Positions 15,566 to 24,026 of a stretch of DNA of 38,344 nt are shown one piece after another (within the stretch, counting starts at the first letter, position 1; every line of letters begins with the position of its first letter). The notes below the pieces were generated by a model that worked only from the letters and a program-made list of their open reading frames with translations, was not told where the DNA came from and did no database searches. Both the position numbers and the translations under genes were made by a program. The stretch is taken from the NCBI GenBank assembly GCA_030017755.1, contig JASEJA010000001.1:1-38344 (forward strand), in the 5' to 3' direction. This stretch comes from Candidatus Bathyarchaeota archaeon (lineage in GTDB: Archaea; Thermoproteota; Bathyarchaeia; Bathyarchaeales; Bathycorpusculaceae).

Positions 15566-16618
15566 TTACGCCAACCTTATCCTCGGATCAATAAACGCGT
15601 AAAGCACGTCAACTATAAGGTTTGCTATAACGAATACTATGGCTGTAAACATCGCAAAGCCGAGAACCGAAGGTACATCTAATTGTTGAGCGGACTGGGC
15701 AGCCCAACTGCCGAGTCCACCGAACCCGAACACAGTTTCAGTTATTACGACACCAGTCATTAAACTGGCAACTAAGAGGCCTGAAATAGTTGTTACAGGT
15801 ATTAACGCGTTTCGTCTTGCATGTTTATTTATAACTTCCTTTTGCGTCAAACCCTTAGCTTTAGCGGTGATTATGTATCCCTTGCTTAACGCTTCAAGCA
15901 TAGATGAACGCGCCACTCTAATGATGAGCGCTATATCAATTACGGTTATAACGGTGGCTGGTAAAATAACATGTTTGAAGGCATCCCAAGAAACCGCTAA
16001 TTGACCATTTAAAATGCCATCCAGAATGTATAAGCCAGTATACTTGGTAAATAATTGGGAGGAATCAACAAAGTGCTGTACTTCTCTAGTGAGTCTCCCG
16101 GGGGGAAGCCAGCCTAGATAACCGTAGAATACTGCCATAAGTATGAAACCAAACCAGAATGAGGGGAGCGACCAACCAATTATGGCTGCTGATCTTGTAA
16201 TGTGGTCAAGGATTTTGTCCTTGTAAACGGCAGATTGAATGCCTAAGTATAAGCCTAGAATGATAATAACTGGTGCTGCAAACACTATTATTTCAAATGT
16301 TGCGGGGAATCTGACGAGTATGGCAGAAAAAACCGGCGCGCTTGCTGTTTGTGACCAGCCTAGGTTTCCTTGTAGAACCTGAGCTAACCAGGTAAAATAT
16401 TGAATGTAGAATGGATCGTTTAGATGATACTTTTTTATAACGCCTTCAATGTTTTCTGGGGTTAGTGCTTGAGGATTTCTTATATACAGTAACGCCCTTA
16501 TCGTCGGCGGAAAACACATCGTGATGGCAAATATTAGCATAGAGACGCCTAACACCACTGGAATTAAAAGGATTAATCTTCTCGCCACATATGTTAGTAG
16601 GCCCAGCTTTCTCACCAT
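15566..16618 (-). CDS. oppB: oligopeptide ABC transporter permease (OppB type)
   Basis: This 350-residue permease starts with the usual OppB N-terminus (YVARRLILLIPVVLGVSMLI) and ends with the conserved VLYAFIDPRIRL. About six helices are visible. The EAA loop reads GYIITAKAKGLTQKEVINKH, followed by the conserved ARRNALIPVTT. The segment between the first and second helices (about 35-100) is the extracytoplasmic OppB domain with QYFTWLAQVLQGNLGWS. The gene lies 112 nt downstream of the binding-protein gene and 3 nt upstream of oppC. It forms the membrane channel with OppC. Confidence 0.91.
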   Translation of the reverse strand: MVRKLGLLTYVARRLILLIPVVLGVSMLIFAITMCFPPTIRALLYIRNPQALTPENIEGVIKKYHLNDPFYIQYFTWLAQVLQGNLGWSQTASAPVFSAILVRFPATFEIIVFAAPVIIILGLYLGIQSAVYKDKILDHITRSAAIIGWSLPSFWFGFILMAVFYGYLGWLPPGRLTREVQHFVDSSQLFTKYTGLYILDGILNGQLAVSWDAFKHVILPATVITVIDIALIIRVARSSMLEALSKGYIITAKAKGLTQKEVINKHARRNALIPVTTISGLLVASLMTGVVITETVFGFGGLGSWAAQSAQQLDVPSVLGFAMFTAIVFVIANLIVDVLYAFIDPRIRLA

Positions 16619-16691
16619 CCTCAGAAAACTAAGGCAAGTTAATATTTAACTTTGCCGATTACGACGAGGATTGATTCTTGTTTAGGCTATT

Positions 16692-16704
16692 AAAAAAAAG
16701 GGGG
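16692..16704 (-). terminator. C5-T8 run between oppA and oppB
   Basis: On the minus strand CCCCC followed by eight T residues lies about 30 nt after the stop of the binding-protein gene and about 75 nt before the oppB ATG. This is the best oligo-T terminator candidate in the window. Partial termination here would make more binding protein than permease, a common arrangement in ABC importers. Confidence 0.45.
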
Positions 16705-16730
16705 TTTAGGTGTTATTTATTTCCAGTTTA

Positions 16731-18923
16731 TTATGGAGGTGGAGCCCAGACTGATGATGTTTTTCCGTAGTCTTTGGCTGCAAAGCCTATGTCTTTCATG
16801 TCAATTTTTCTGTCATTGTTTATGTCGCATCTAAAGTGCCATCTTTCGTGGAGCGGTGGACCATATGTTGCACCGTATGATTTACATGTATAGCCTATGT
16901 CCTTCATGTCCACTTTGCCGTCGTAGTTTACATCTTCTGGTAGCCTATTGCTATAATCATATGGCGGATAATCGGGAAATTCGCTGTGTGGTACGTAGTA
17001 CCACTTCCACAGGTTGTAGAAGTAGATTCCTGGTGAAATTGTGTTGTAGTGCCATCCTACAACCCAGTCGCGTTCGAAGTGGCGACCAACAGCCTGGTAT
17101 AACGGAATGCTTGGAGTTTCTTGTCTTGCTAGCACTTGGATATCATGGTAAATTTGGCACCTTTTCACTGGATCAGACTCTTCGATGCCCTTCTTAATCA
17201 GATCATCCATGGTTGGATTACTGTATTTCTGACATGCTGCAAACGTGCCTTCACTGTGGTAGAACGGAAATGCAAAGTTATGCGGGTCTGGATAGTCAGC
17301 CAACCAGCCGATAATGAAAGTTGCTAACTGACTGCGAACCATGGCGCCTAGGTATGGTTTCCAGTCTATGTTTACGATATTTACCACGAAGCTGGTATGA
17401 TATTTAGCGTTGATAGCATCAATGCCTTCTTTAAGCTTTTCACAAGCTCTTTGCCTTGGAATGTTGCCTGTGTTGTAAGTTACAGTTACAGTGAAGCCTG
17501 TTCCTACGAGTCCTGGAACCTTCGAGAACTCATCATAAGCCTTATCGATATTGTACGTATAGCCCGGTATTGATCCGTCGTAGCATACAAGGCCTGGAAT
17601 GATGGCTGTTGCAGGTGCGATTGCTTCGCCTAGAAACGCCGTCTGCAAATAAGTTGTATAGTCAAAGGCATATGCGAATGCCAATCTTGTGTGTATGCCC
17701 CATGTTGGGTTGCCGAAGAAGTCTCTTGGAATACCGTCTGCGGTGAAGACTCCATAATCATTTATTGTTCCATAGGGGGTTGCTGGATCTACGTCAAACG
17801 TGAAGAACAGCGATCCAACAGCAAGCACTGGAAGTGGATAAGTGCAGCGCAATCCTGGTTGACCGACAATTGTGCCTATGTATTCTCTTGGGACTGCACA
17901 GAAGTCAACATCGCCAGCGAGGAACATGGAGCTTCTCGCTGGCCACTCATAGGCCCATGTTACTGTTGCTGTGTCGACGTATCCGGCTGGTGTTGGGTTT
18001 TTAGCGGGATCTGACGGATATGGTGGTGCAGGCCACTCTGCAGGCCAGCCTCTCCAATAGTTAACGTTTCTCTCAACAGTCCAGTACTTTGCGGCATAGT
18101 CCAAGATCACTAGTTTGTATGGGCCTGTTCCGCACATTATGGGTGAGGGGTCATCCAGTGGTGACACTGCTGGGTCATGGTATGCTAACCAGCTAGTGTA
18201 GTCAGGCCAGTCGCCAGGCCACTCTGGCCTGTGAAGGGTTCCAATAACGTATTCATTTACCCATTGTTTGCTTAGAATGCTCGACCATGACTGCGATAGA
18301 ATTTGCAGGAACGGTGCGTATGGGCCTGGAAAAGCGAGGTTAAACCAGACGTGTGTAGCGTTTGATTCTACGGCATGATCAATCATCTTGCCTACCAATT
18401 CAGCCTCGGGTCCTGGGACAGTTGCAGTGCCGATGTTCCATGCCTCAGCGCCCCAGCTGTTCAGTAATGGTTCATAAAACATCCATTGTGGACCGCCGCA
18501 TCTATCCTGAATCATTCCACGTTCAATGCTATATTCGACATCCTTAGGTGTAAGCAGGTGGCCGCTGGTGAAATTGACATTCTGTCTTATTTTGAATGTG
18601 TATCTATACCGACAGAATAGACCTTCAGGGCTTGTCCAATTGACTTCCTGGAGGGTATACTCCGTCGCAAGCTGTGGAATGAAGTGCTCTAGTGACTCTC
18701 CATCGAAGTATAATAGGGTATCGTAAACGTTGAATATTAGTTCAGCGCTTGCCGTGTCATAGCACCAAGCAGGGTCAACAGTTTCAGGGACGCCGCCCTC
18801 GATTGTTGCAACGTAGATCCCCATAGGTCTTTTGATCACTGGTGCAGCGAAAGCAGGTGTCAGCAGCAAGGATCCAAGCATTAGGAAAACCGAAATTAGA
18901 GCTAATGAAACGACTTTTTTCAT
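16731..18923 (-). CDS. oppA: oligopeptide-binding protein (SBP_bac_5) with C-terminal dockerin
   Basis: This 730-residue protein has a Sec-type signal peptide (about 1-27, ending TPAFA) without a lipobox. A family-5 extracellular solute-binding domain follows (about 30-650). Its signatures are PETVDPAWCYDTASAELIFNVYDTLL at the start, FKIRQNVNFTSGHLLTPKDV, and the end region FIIGWLADYPDPHNFAFPFYHS. After it comes a dockerin (about 663-722) with two EF-hand-like calcium loops, DVNYDGKVDMKDIG and DINNDRKIDMKDIG. It is the first gene before oppBCDF, so it is the peptide-capture subunit of that importer. Archaeal binding proteins are usually held by a lipid or a membrane helix; here neither is visible, and the dockerin could hold the protein to the membrane-anchored cohesins encoded nearby. 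The dockerin loops are full length and no frameshift is seen. A strong Shine-Dalgarno site precedes the ATG. Confidence 0.92.
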   Translation of the reverse strand: MKKVVSLALISVFLMLGSLLLTPAFAAPVIKRPMGIYVATIEGGVPETVDPAWCYDTASAELIFNVYDTLLYFDGESLEHFIPQLATEYTLQEVNWTSPEGLFCRYRYTFKIRQNVNFTSGHLLTPKDVEYSIERGMIQDRCGGPQWMFYEPLLNSWGAEAWNIGTATVPGPEAELVGKMIDHAVESNATHVWFNLAFPGPYAPFLQILSQSWSSILSKQWVNEYVIGTLHRPEWPGDWPDYTSWLAYHDPAVSPLDDPSPIMCGTGPYKLVILDYAAKYWTVERNVNYWRGWPAEWPAPPYPSDPAKNPTPAGYVDTATVTWAYEWPARSSMFLAGDVDFCAVPREYIGTIVGQPGLRCTYPLPVLAVGSLFFTFDVDPATPYGTINDYGVFTADGIPRDFFGNPTWGIHTRLAFAYAFDYTTYLQTAFLGEAIAPATAIIPGLVCYDGSIPGYTYNIDKAYDEFSKVPGLVGTGFTVTVTYNTGNIPRQRACEKLKEGIDAINAKYHTSFVVNIVNIDWKPYLGAMVRSQLATFIIGWLADYPDPHNFAFPFYHSEGTFAACQKYSNPTMDDLIKKGIEESDPVKRCQIYHDIQVLARQETPSIPLYQAVGRHFERDWVVGWHYNTISPGIYFYNLWKWYYVPHSEFPDYPPYDYSNRLPEDVNYDGKVDMKDIGYTCKSYGATYGPPLHERWHFRCDINNDRKIDMKDIGFAAKDYGKTSSVWAPPP

Positions 18924-19086
18924 TCTCTCCTTCTCCCTCTAATAGTTTTCGCAATAATAAATAGAACTTAGAAGTATTTAATTCTTACGGAAGATTGTTC
19001 AGCTAATTTAATTTTTTATATCTACATGAACAAACTGATGCGTAAAAACCACAAAAGTTTAACCAATTTAGAGGCATAAGGTTAGA

Positions 19087-19299
19087 TTACTCCTCCTCAG
19101 CATTCTGAGTCTGGCGATTCTTCGCTATCCAATTCCTATAACTTCTAAGTAACCACCACGCTACAACCAAAGCAATAATGGAAGACCACATGATAAGAGG
19201 AGGTGCCATCATGATAATCCAAGCAAAAGTTATCGGAACAATCATTATGATTAGGTAAAAAACAACAAGTTTCCAGAACCATCGCTCTTTAAGAAGCAA
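19087..19299 (-). CDS. small two-helix membrane protein
   Basis: This 70-residue protein starts at a TTG at 19299. It has two predicted helices (about 9-32 and 34-50) with a short proline turn (MMAPPLIMW), then a basic and acidic tail (RSYRNWIAKNRQ, AEEE). I do not recognise a family; it faces away from the gene at 19412. The start is uncertain, as no clear Shine-Dalgarno site is visible. Confidence 0.5.
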   Translation of the reverse strand: MLLKERWFWKLVVFYLIIMIVPITFAWIIMMAPPLIMWSSIIALVVAWWLLRSYRNWIAKNRQTQNAEEE

Positions 19300-19411
19300 C
19301 TTGATCGCCTTCTAAGTACAATTCCACAAAGTAATATTTATTTTTAATGCCGCTAAGAAAACTTTATCTAAAAAGAAAAAGATTTCTAAATTATCCATCG
19401 AAGGGAAAGAA

Positions 19412-19903
19412 ATGAAGAAGAGGAGAAAAACCAAAATCAAAAAGAAAACATTGGCAGTTATAGCGTTTTCCATATTTATAATAATAGTGATCTCGATACT
19501 CAGCACTCAGAAGACTCAAACTAAACCACCAGCAAGAGAATACTTCAAAATCGAAGATGCAGTGGCATTTGTCGAACTTAACCCACTGCAAAATCAAACA
19601 ATAAAAGTAAAAATGCTGAGCTTCAAAATAACACCAATTAAAGGAGATGCGCATTACTTGTCAATCAACCCTGGAGGCAACGTGAAATATGAAGACTGGC
19701 CATGGTTTGAGAAAATAGAGTGTAATAAGACAGTAGACCTAGCTGCGGAAGGAAAAGAGATATTTTATGGAACAACGCCTCTACTGGCTCGAAAAACGGA
19801 AAACGGGTACGCTGTTACTCTTCGCATAACATGCAATGAAACAAGCGACTTGCCAGACGACCAAAAAGTCACAATTTACATTACAGAATTGTTTTCATCT
19901 TAG
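19412..19903 (+). CDS. membrane-anchored extracytoplasmic protein, unknown
   Basis: This 163-residue protein has a very basic N-terminus (KKRRKTKIKKK), a single signal-anchor helix (about 14-31) and a soluble beta-rich domain (about 45-162) outside the membrane. The ATG is supported by GAAGGGA about 6-12 nt upstream. The domain has regular alternating hydrophobic strands (QTIKVKMLSFKITP, YAVTLRITCNET), but I do not recognise the family. It stands alone between short genes. Confidence 0.6.
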   Translation: MKKRRKTKIKKKTLAVIAFSIFIIIVISILSTQKTQTKPPAREYFKIEDAVAFVELNPLQNQTIKVKMLSFKITPIKGDAHYLSINPGGNVKYEDWPWFEKIECNKTVDLAAEGKEIFYGTTPLLARKTENGYAVTLRITCNETSDLPDDQKVTIYITELFSS

Positions 19904-19992
19904 TGAATGCTCAAGGGTAAAAAGGTAACAGAAGCTTTTTTAATTCTCACATTCCTAAGTATAATGGGAAACGAAAAGAGGGAGAAGTCACC

Positions 19993-20241
19993 ATGCGGGG
20001 TTTTCTTGTTGAAATGACAACTCCAACAGATGGATTAGAACGCTTCACCATAAAGATAATAAAACGTTTCAACATCTCACCAAACGAGATAAGGCCAAAG
20101 TTCAGAACTAAACCAAAACCTGGACTAAGCGGCATAATTGTAGGAAGAAACGTAAATGAAAAAGAAGCACAAAAATTCTTGGAAAACTACTTCCGAGAAA
20201 AAGGATTATGGGAACAAGTGCTTACTCTCAAACCAGTTTAG
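19993..20241 (+). CDS. small alpha/beta protein, unknown
   Basis: This 82-residue protein starts at an ATG with a gggaga purine stretch upstream. It has a predicted strand-helix-strand-helix layout: FLVEMTTPT, ERFTIKIIKRFNIS, GLSGIIVGR, EKEAQKFLENYFREKG. There is no signal or membrane helix. I do not recognise the family. It converges with the gene at 20258-20671, with only 16 nt between the stops. Confidence 0.55.
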   Translation: MRGFLVEMTTPTDGLERFTIKIIKRFNISPNEIRPKFRTKPKPGLSGIIVGRNVNEKEAQKFLENYFREKGLWEQVLTLKPV

Positions 20242-20257
20242 AAACATATGTACAGAA

Positions 20258-20671
20258 TTATTGTTCAAAGCCACATGGCGAAGATTTTGCTGAATTAACT
20301 AAGCTTGGTAAGCTATTCTCGACGTATCTCCAAAACTCCTTCTCAAATTTTACCCAATCCTCTTGTGATTTTAACTTCCGCAGAAAAAAGTATCCGCCTC
20401 CAAACATGGTCATCAGCCACGAGCTGACTTTGAAGCCGCTCTCTTTTCCCCCACATAGATCTAACGATATGACAAAATTACTTGGTCGTCCTTCAATTGT
20501 TACATTAACATATCCATCTAACTTAAAATGTGGAGAGTCATCGGCAAGAATCTGATAGCCGTTTGCGATCTTCCCTTTTACTGCTTCAAAATCTTTTTCC
20601 TTAAAAAAGTCACCTATACACTTAGCAAGCAACTCTAAATCAACATTTCTGTTTCTCCAACTTTTTCGCAC
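20258..20671 (-). CDS. hypothetical soluble protein
   Basis: This 137-residue protein starts at a GTG. The sequence is mixed alpha/beta with a strand-rich middle (HFKLDGYVNVTIEG, NFVISLDLCGG, GFKVSSWLMTM) and a charged C-terminal helix (EDWVKFEKEFWRYVENS). There is no signal, membrane helix or metal motif. I do not recognise a family. Codon use resembles the neighbouring genes, and the frame is uninterrupted, so it is probably real. Confidence 0.5.
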   Translation of the reverse strand: MRKSWRNRNVDLELLAKCIGDFFKEKDFEAVKGKIANGYQILADDSPHFKLDGYVNVTIEGRPSNFVISLDLCGGKESGFKVSSWLMTMFGGGYFFLRKLKSQEDWVKFEKEFWRYVENSLPSLVNSAKSSPCGFEQ

Positions 20672-20735
20672 GCCAAATCCTCAATAAAAATAATAAGAGG
20701 ATATTTAAAACTTATTAGTTTTGTAAAAAGCATAG

Positions 20736-21236
20736 CTAACCTCGCAATTTTAAAAATAACCCAAGAAGCAAACAACCAATACCAATTGACCCTAAAATAG
20801 GTGAAAGCCATATATAGGGGTAATTATAAACAAGCAGGGTAAGCATCCTTTCTTCAAGTCTATGCCCTGGTGCTGGAAATACAACCAATTCAGGTTTTTC
20901 TGCAACTACCTCCCTATACGAGTAAAGAAGAATAGCAAGGGTCAAAAGGGGCAACGAAGAACAAAGCATCATTGAACAACACTTTCCTTCAAACGTGGTT
21001 TCTGCAAACAATTCAAAGCGTAATGCAAAACCAGCGACAAGGAAGATAACAGAAAATGTAAAGCATAGCGAGTAGATTATTTCGTAAAAAGTGATATTAT
21101 AATACGAGCCATATTCCTTGTATTCTGGAAATGGAATTATATTGAAAAAGCCTACAACAAAAAGGATAAAGCCTAAACTTATCAGTATCACATCTAAATG
21201 TAAACGAATAAAACTAAACAGCCCTCCTGTTCTCAT
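20736..21236 (-). CDS. four-helix membrane protein, unknown
   Basis: This 166-residue protein has four predicted helices (about 14-32, 48-70, 84-106 and 141-162). A longer outside loop sits between helices 3 and 4 (REVVAEKPELVVFPAPGH). The family is not recognised. It lies 64 nt upstream of the gene at 20258-20671 on the same strand and may be co-transcribed with it. Confidence 0.55.
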   Translation of the reverse strand: MRTGGLFSFIRLHLDVILISLGFILFVVGFFNIIPFPEYKEYGSYYNITFYEIIYSLCFTFSVIFLVAGFALRFELFAETTFEGKCCSMMLCSSLPLLTLAILLYSYREVVAEKPELVVFPAPGHRLEERMLTLLVYNYPYIWLSPILGSIGIGCLLLGLFLKLRG

Positions 21237-21438
21237 AGGTTAATCATTTCCTAATCCTGCACACAATTTCATCACCCAAAAGATACGCGAGTACCAATTA
21301 ATTTACTTTACTTTATGAACATTATTGCTTATACTGCAACCTTCCACCGTAGCTTTTATGTCACGCAATTGGAATATTCACGCCGACCCCCACAACAGCT
21401 AAACGTACGTGTTTGAAAACCTCAAAATCAATAGTGTG

Positions 21439-21447
21439 TTTTAAATA
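21439..21447 (+). promoter_or_regulatory. TATA-like box of the dead acylphosphatase paralogue
   Basis: TTTTAAATA ends 37 nt before the ATG at 21484. The surrounding bases match the promoter of the intact paralogue (26714-26722) closely, so the duplication included the promoter. Confidence 0.4.
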
Positions 21448-21483
21448 GTTAAAGTAAAGAGTCAATTAGTGTGTGCTACTGCT

Positions 21484-22083
21484 ATGTCGGAAAAGGCTTA
21501 TGACGTGAAGGCTTCAGGCAGGGTTCAGAGGATCGGCTACAGACGCTTCGTTTTGGAGAACGCTCAAGAACTTGGGTTGAGAGGTTTCGTGCGAAATGAG
21601 GCGGACGGGTCCGTCACAGTTTTTGTCCAAGGAGAGGAAAGCCTAGTCGAACAGTTTTTGAAGAGGATTAAGGAGCCCCACGGCCTGTTGCCATTAAGGA
21701 TTTTGAGGTTAAAGCTGCAGACCTAGATCCAAATTTGAAGTTTTTGAATTTGGCTCTTTGGCTGAGGAACTTCAGGAAGGCTTCGGCTCCATGGAGAAAG
21801 AATTTAGAGACTACAGAGAAGAGTTCAGAGATTATAGACAAGAGTTTGGGGGTTTTGTCGGCAGTTTAGAGACTACAGAGAAGAGTTTAGAGGCTTTGCC
21901 GAGAGAACAAACAAAAACTTTGAGACACTTGCACAAAAGTATGGGGAAATATCCGAAAAATTGACTCAGGTTCTTGAAACGTTACAAAGGGAGTCTGCCG
22001 AGACTAGGAGGGAGCTTACTAGGGCTGTGGACGCCTTGACAGAGCTTATAAAACAGTTCATAGCACAGCGACGTTTTGGTTGA
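21484..22083 (+). pseudogene. frameshifted acylphosphatase/coiled-coil gene
   Basis: This is a broken paralogue of the gene at 26757-27407. The acylphosphatase part is intact (SEKAYDVKASGRVQRIGYRR, GFVRNEADGSVTVFVQ). It goes out of frame after RIKEP, where the copy has CCCC instead of CCCCC. A second gap of about 7-8 bases lies near 21745, and a third shift lies in the heptad region near 21860. Reading across these breaks recovers EELQEGFGSMEKEFRDYREE, then FRDYREEFRGFAER, then LTQVLETLQRESAETRREL, and the original stop at 22081. The ATG at 21484 aligns with the start of the intact copy; the GTG at 21469 does not. It cannot make the full protein, but a truncated acylphosphatase domain of about 80 residues could still be translated. 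Confidence 0.82.
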
Positions 22084-22319
22084 TGAGAATTTAAAGATTG
22101 AAGTAGGCGTGTGTGTTTGCAGGAGTACCATGTTTTTCAAGGTCGTTAACTATCGGTACACGTCCTTGGGCGCAGCGAAGGGTGAACAAATGGAGAAGGC
22201 GATTTAAACTTGTGTAGCTAGATTTTGCAATAATACTTCCAAAATTTTTTGGTTCAGTTGTCTTTCTATAAGCAATGGTTAGTAGGGCTGAAGCAACTTA
22301 CTCTTATAATTTTACGACG

Positions 22320-22705
22320 TTATTCGCCAAGTGAATTTATTTTCACCAAAAACTTAAGGTCTCCATGCTTCCTAACAACATCATCAACCAGTCTAACCCT
22401 TAAGCTTTCATCCCTGGAAAATAGAAGATTGCCCCACGTTGAGACGTAGAACTGGAATGGTAGCGGGGCTTTATTGAAAACCTGCAAGTCTATTGGAAAT
22501 CCCATTTCAATTTCCAACTTAGCTGAGAAATCCACCACATAATAAAAGGCTTTAGGGGATTTTCCAACCAAACAGCCACGCCTAAGTCTCTAAAGAATTC
22601 TTTCTATAAAACCTCATAAACATAAGCAAACGAGATTTCGGCAATGCCCTCAAGTTTCTTCCTCAATTTTTCAATAAGCCAGAGCTTCTGCTCAGTGGAT
22701 AGTTT
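22320..22705 (-). pseudogene. decayed MNT-type nucleotidyltransferase
   Basis: The C-terminal half is an open frame (22320-22571) with KAFYYVVDFSAKLEIEMGFP, DLQVFNKAPLPFQF and LLFSRDESLRVRLVDDVV, the typical end of an MntA-type minimal nucleotidyltransferase. Upstream on the minus strand the N-terminal part can still be read in another phase: LSTEQKLWLIEKLRKKLEG, ISFAYVYEVL-stop-KEFFRDLGVAVW. The catalytic Gly-Ser pair after FAYVY has become Glu-Val, there is an in-frame stop, and a frameshift lies around 22558. No start codon survives. It therefore has lost its active site and its continuity. It lies directly behind the next MNT gene on the same strand. Confidence 0.68.
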
Positions 22706-22712
22706 ACGGTAA

Positions 22713-23329
22713 TTAAAGCGAGCTCATGAGCTGTAAGTTGTCTAAATTTTCGTTGGCGTATATTTGCAGCTTTTTCACGTAAACTCCTATAGCTGTTAGC
22801 TTCATGGTTATATCATCGCATACGTTGTTGGGAACTAAGAGGCAACCTTCGCGGAGCTTGATTCCTCCAACCTTAGTAACGGCTCCAGTCCCATCTTTCT
22901 CGTAAAGATAGTATTCAACCTTCATTTTGTCCTTATAAGCTAAACCGCTCATACCATAGATAATGACACAAAAAGCTTTCAACTTCGCAGGTTTAGGAAA
23001 AACTTCTAGGGGTAATTTGGCAAAGAGAACTTTTCCGTGAGTAAACAACTCCTCTAGAAATACGGGTTGGCGGCTTCAAGTTCTTCGAGGGTCTGCGGGA
23101 TCACATGTAAATGCATCTTGAGGTTGCCTACGGCTTGGAACAGTTCATTCCAATTTCGCCACATCAGGGCTTTATCTTCAAAAAGGACAAGTAAATCATA
23201 ATCTGAATATACGTTATAGTCTCCTCTTGCAAAACTTCCAAATAGAAAGACTCCTATCACGCCCTGAATTTTTGACAGCATGTCAACAATCTTGTTTAAA
23301 TCTGATATGTGCCTCCCTTCCAAGTGCAT
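22713..23329 (-). pseudogene. MNT-type nucleotidyltransferase split by one frameshift
   Basis: The N-terminal part (23329 to 23054) has the catalytic GSFARGDYNVYSDYDLLV motif of minimal nucleotidyltransferases. It stops after ANPYF. Skipping one base near 23057 lets the reading continue as FLEELFTHGKVLF, leading into the C-terminal part (to 22713) with KVGGIKLREGCLLVP, found at the end of longer archaeal nucleotidyltransferases. The joined protein would be about 205 residues. A single missing base after a T run (TATTTCTAG) explains the break, so a sequencing error is as likely as real decay. The HEPN-like gene upstream overlaps its start by 47 nt, typical of a HEPN/MNT toxin-antitoxin pair, in which the MNT modifies and silences the HEPN RNase. 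Confidence 0.72.
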
Positions 23330-23690
23330 TCAAAACACGCTCCATGGCGTCAACGACTTTTTTAGCTCTTTCACCATTAATACCCTCATAACCGAGGGTG
23401 CCATAGGCGCCCCAAAGCTCATCCAAATCCCTAGATAGGGACGGAAATTTCTCCTTAATCCATCGGAGCCTGTTGCTATGCGCACTTCTTGGATGTAAGT
23501 GAAAATGCATTTCCTTCCAGCGCAGCCACAGCCTCAATAGCCTGCTCAACAGTTTTGATTGCCAAATCACCAACAACCATGTACCTTTTCTTGTCAAACT
23601 CCTCTACGAAGGCTAATCTTTTTTCGCGAACCGCTTTGATGTGGATTTCAACGTCGCTCAGGGCTGTCTCGTTATATAGATAAGCTTTTT
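23283..23690 (-). pseudogene. HEPN-like gene, frameshifted, start lost
   Basis: The open part (to 23283) reads HLHPRSAHSNRLRWIKEKFP, LDELWGAYGTLGYEGI and KKVVDAMERVLNALG. Upstream of about 23505 the sequence continues in a different phase as IHIKAVREKRLAFVEEFD, then YMVVGDLAIKTVEQAIEAVA. A one-base shift joins the two at EGN/HFHLHP. The combined protein of about 125-130 residues is all-helical and sits directly before an MNT gene, so a HEPN domain is the best reading, although not proven. No ATG, GTG or TTG is found before YLYNETALSD; the first ATG lies in KRYMVVGD. Confidence 0.6.
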
Positions 23691-24026
23691 CTTACACATA
23701 AGAATTTCATTGCCACCACTGTTAAGCATGCATCTGACTAGCTCGCGTTTTTGACTATTCTTCCTTCTCAGGCTTAGTCTGAGGATGTGTCTGGGTCAGC
23801 AAACAACTTGTCAGAAAGATGTTCTCCCCATTCCCTGTCTTTTCCAAGGGATATGCGGGCAATTCTTGCTTGCGCACGCTATTTCTAGTGAAAAGTTGCG
23901 GATAACATGGGAGGTGATGGTTTCCTGGGGTATCAGTAGAGAAAGTAGGCACATACGTTAGTTTGGGACAAGTCTCAATATTGATTTACACTGCAAAAAT
24001 TCATCTTTAGAAAATATTTTCAGCCT
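23691..24026. other. 336-nt stretch without a supported gene
   Basis: This stretch lies between the HEPN remnant and the ligase fragment. One minus-strand frame of 65 codons (23755-23952) is open, but it has proline- and threonine-rich composition without regular secondary structure and no upstream signals. I see no RNA gene, repeat or recognisable remnant here. Confidence 0.4.

Noticed and set aside
21469-21483. The GTG at 21469 as start of the first acylphosphatase copy
   Set aside because: Alignment with the paralogue at 26757 places the start at the ATG at 21484; the extra five codons have no counterpart.
22132-22209. A 25-codon open frame starting at an ATG at about 22132
   Set aside because: Too short to support, with no upstream signal and no match to any gene in the window.
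23755-23952. A 65-codon open frame on the minus strand
   Set aside because: Proline- and threonine-rich without structure, no start signals and no relatives that I recognise.
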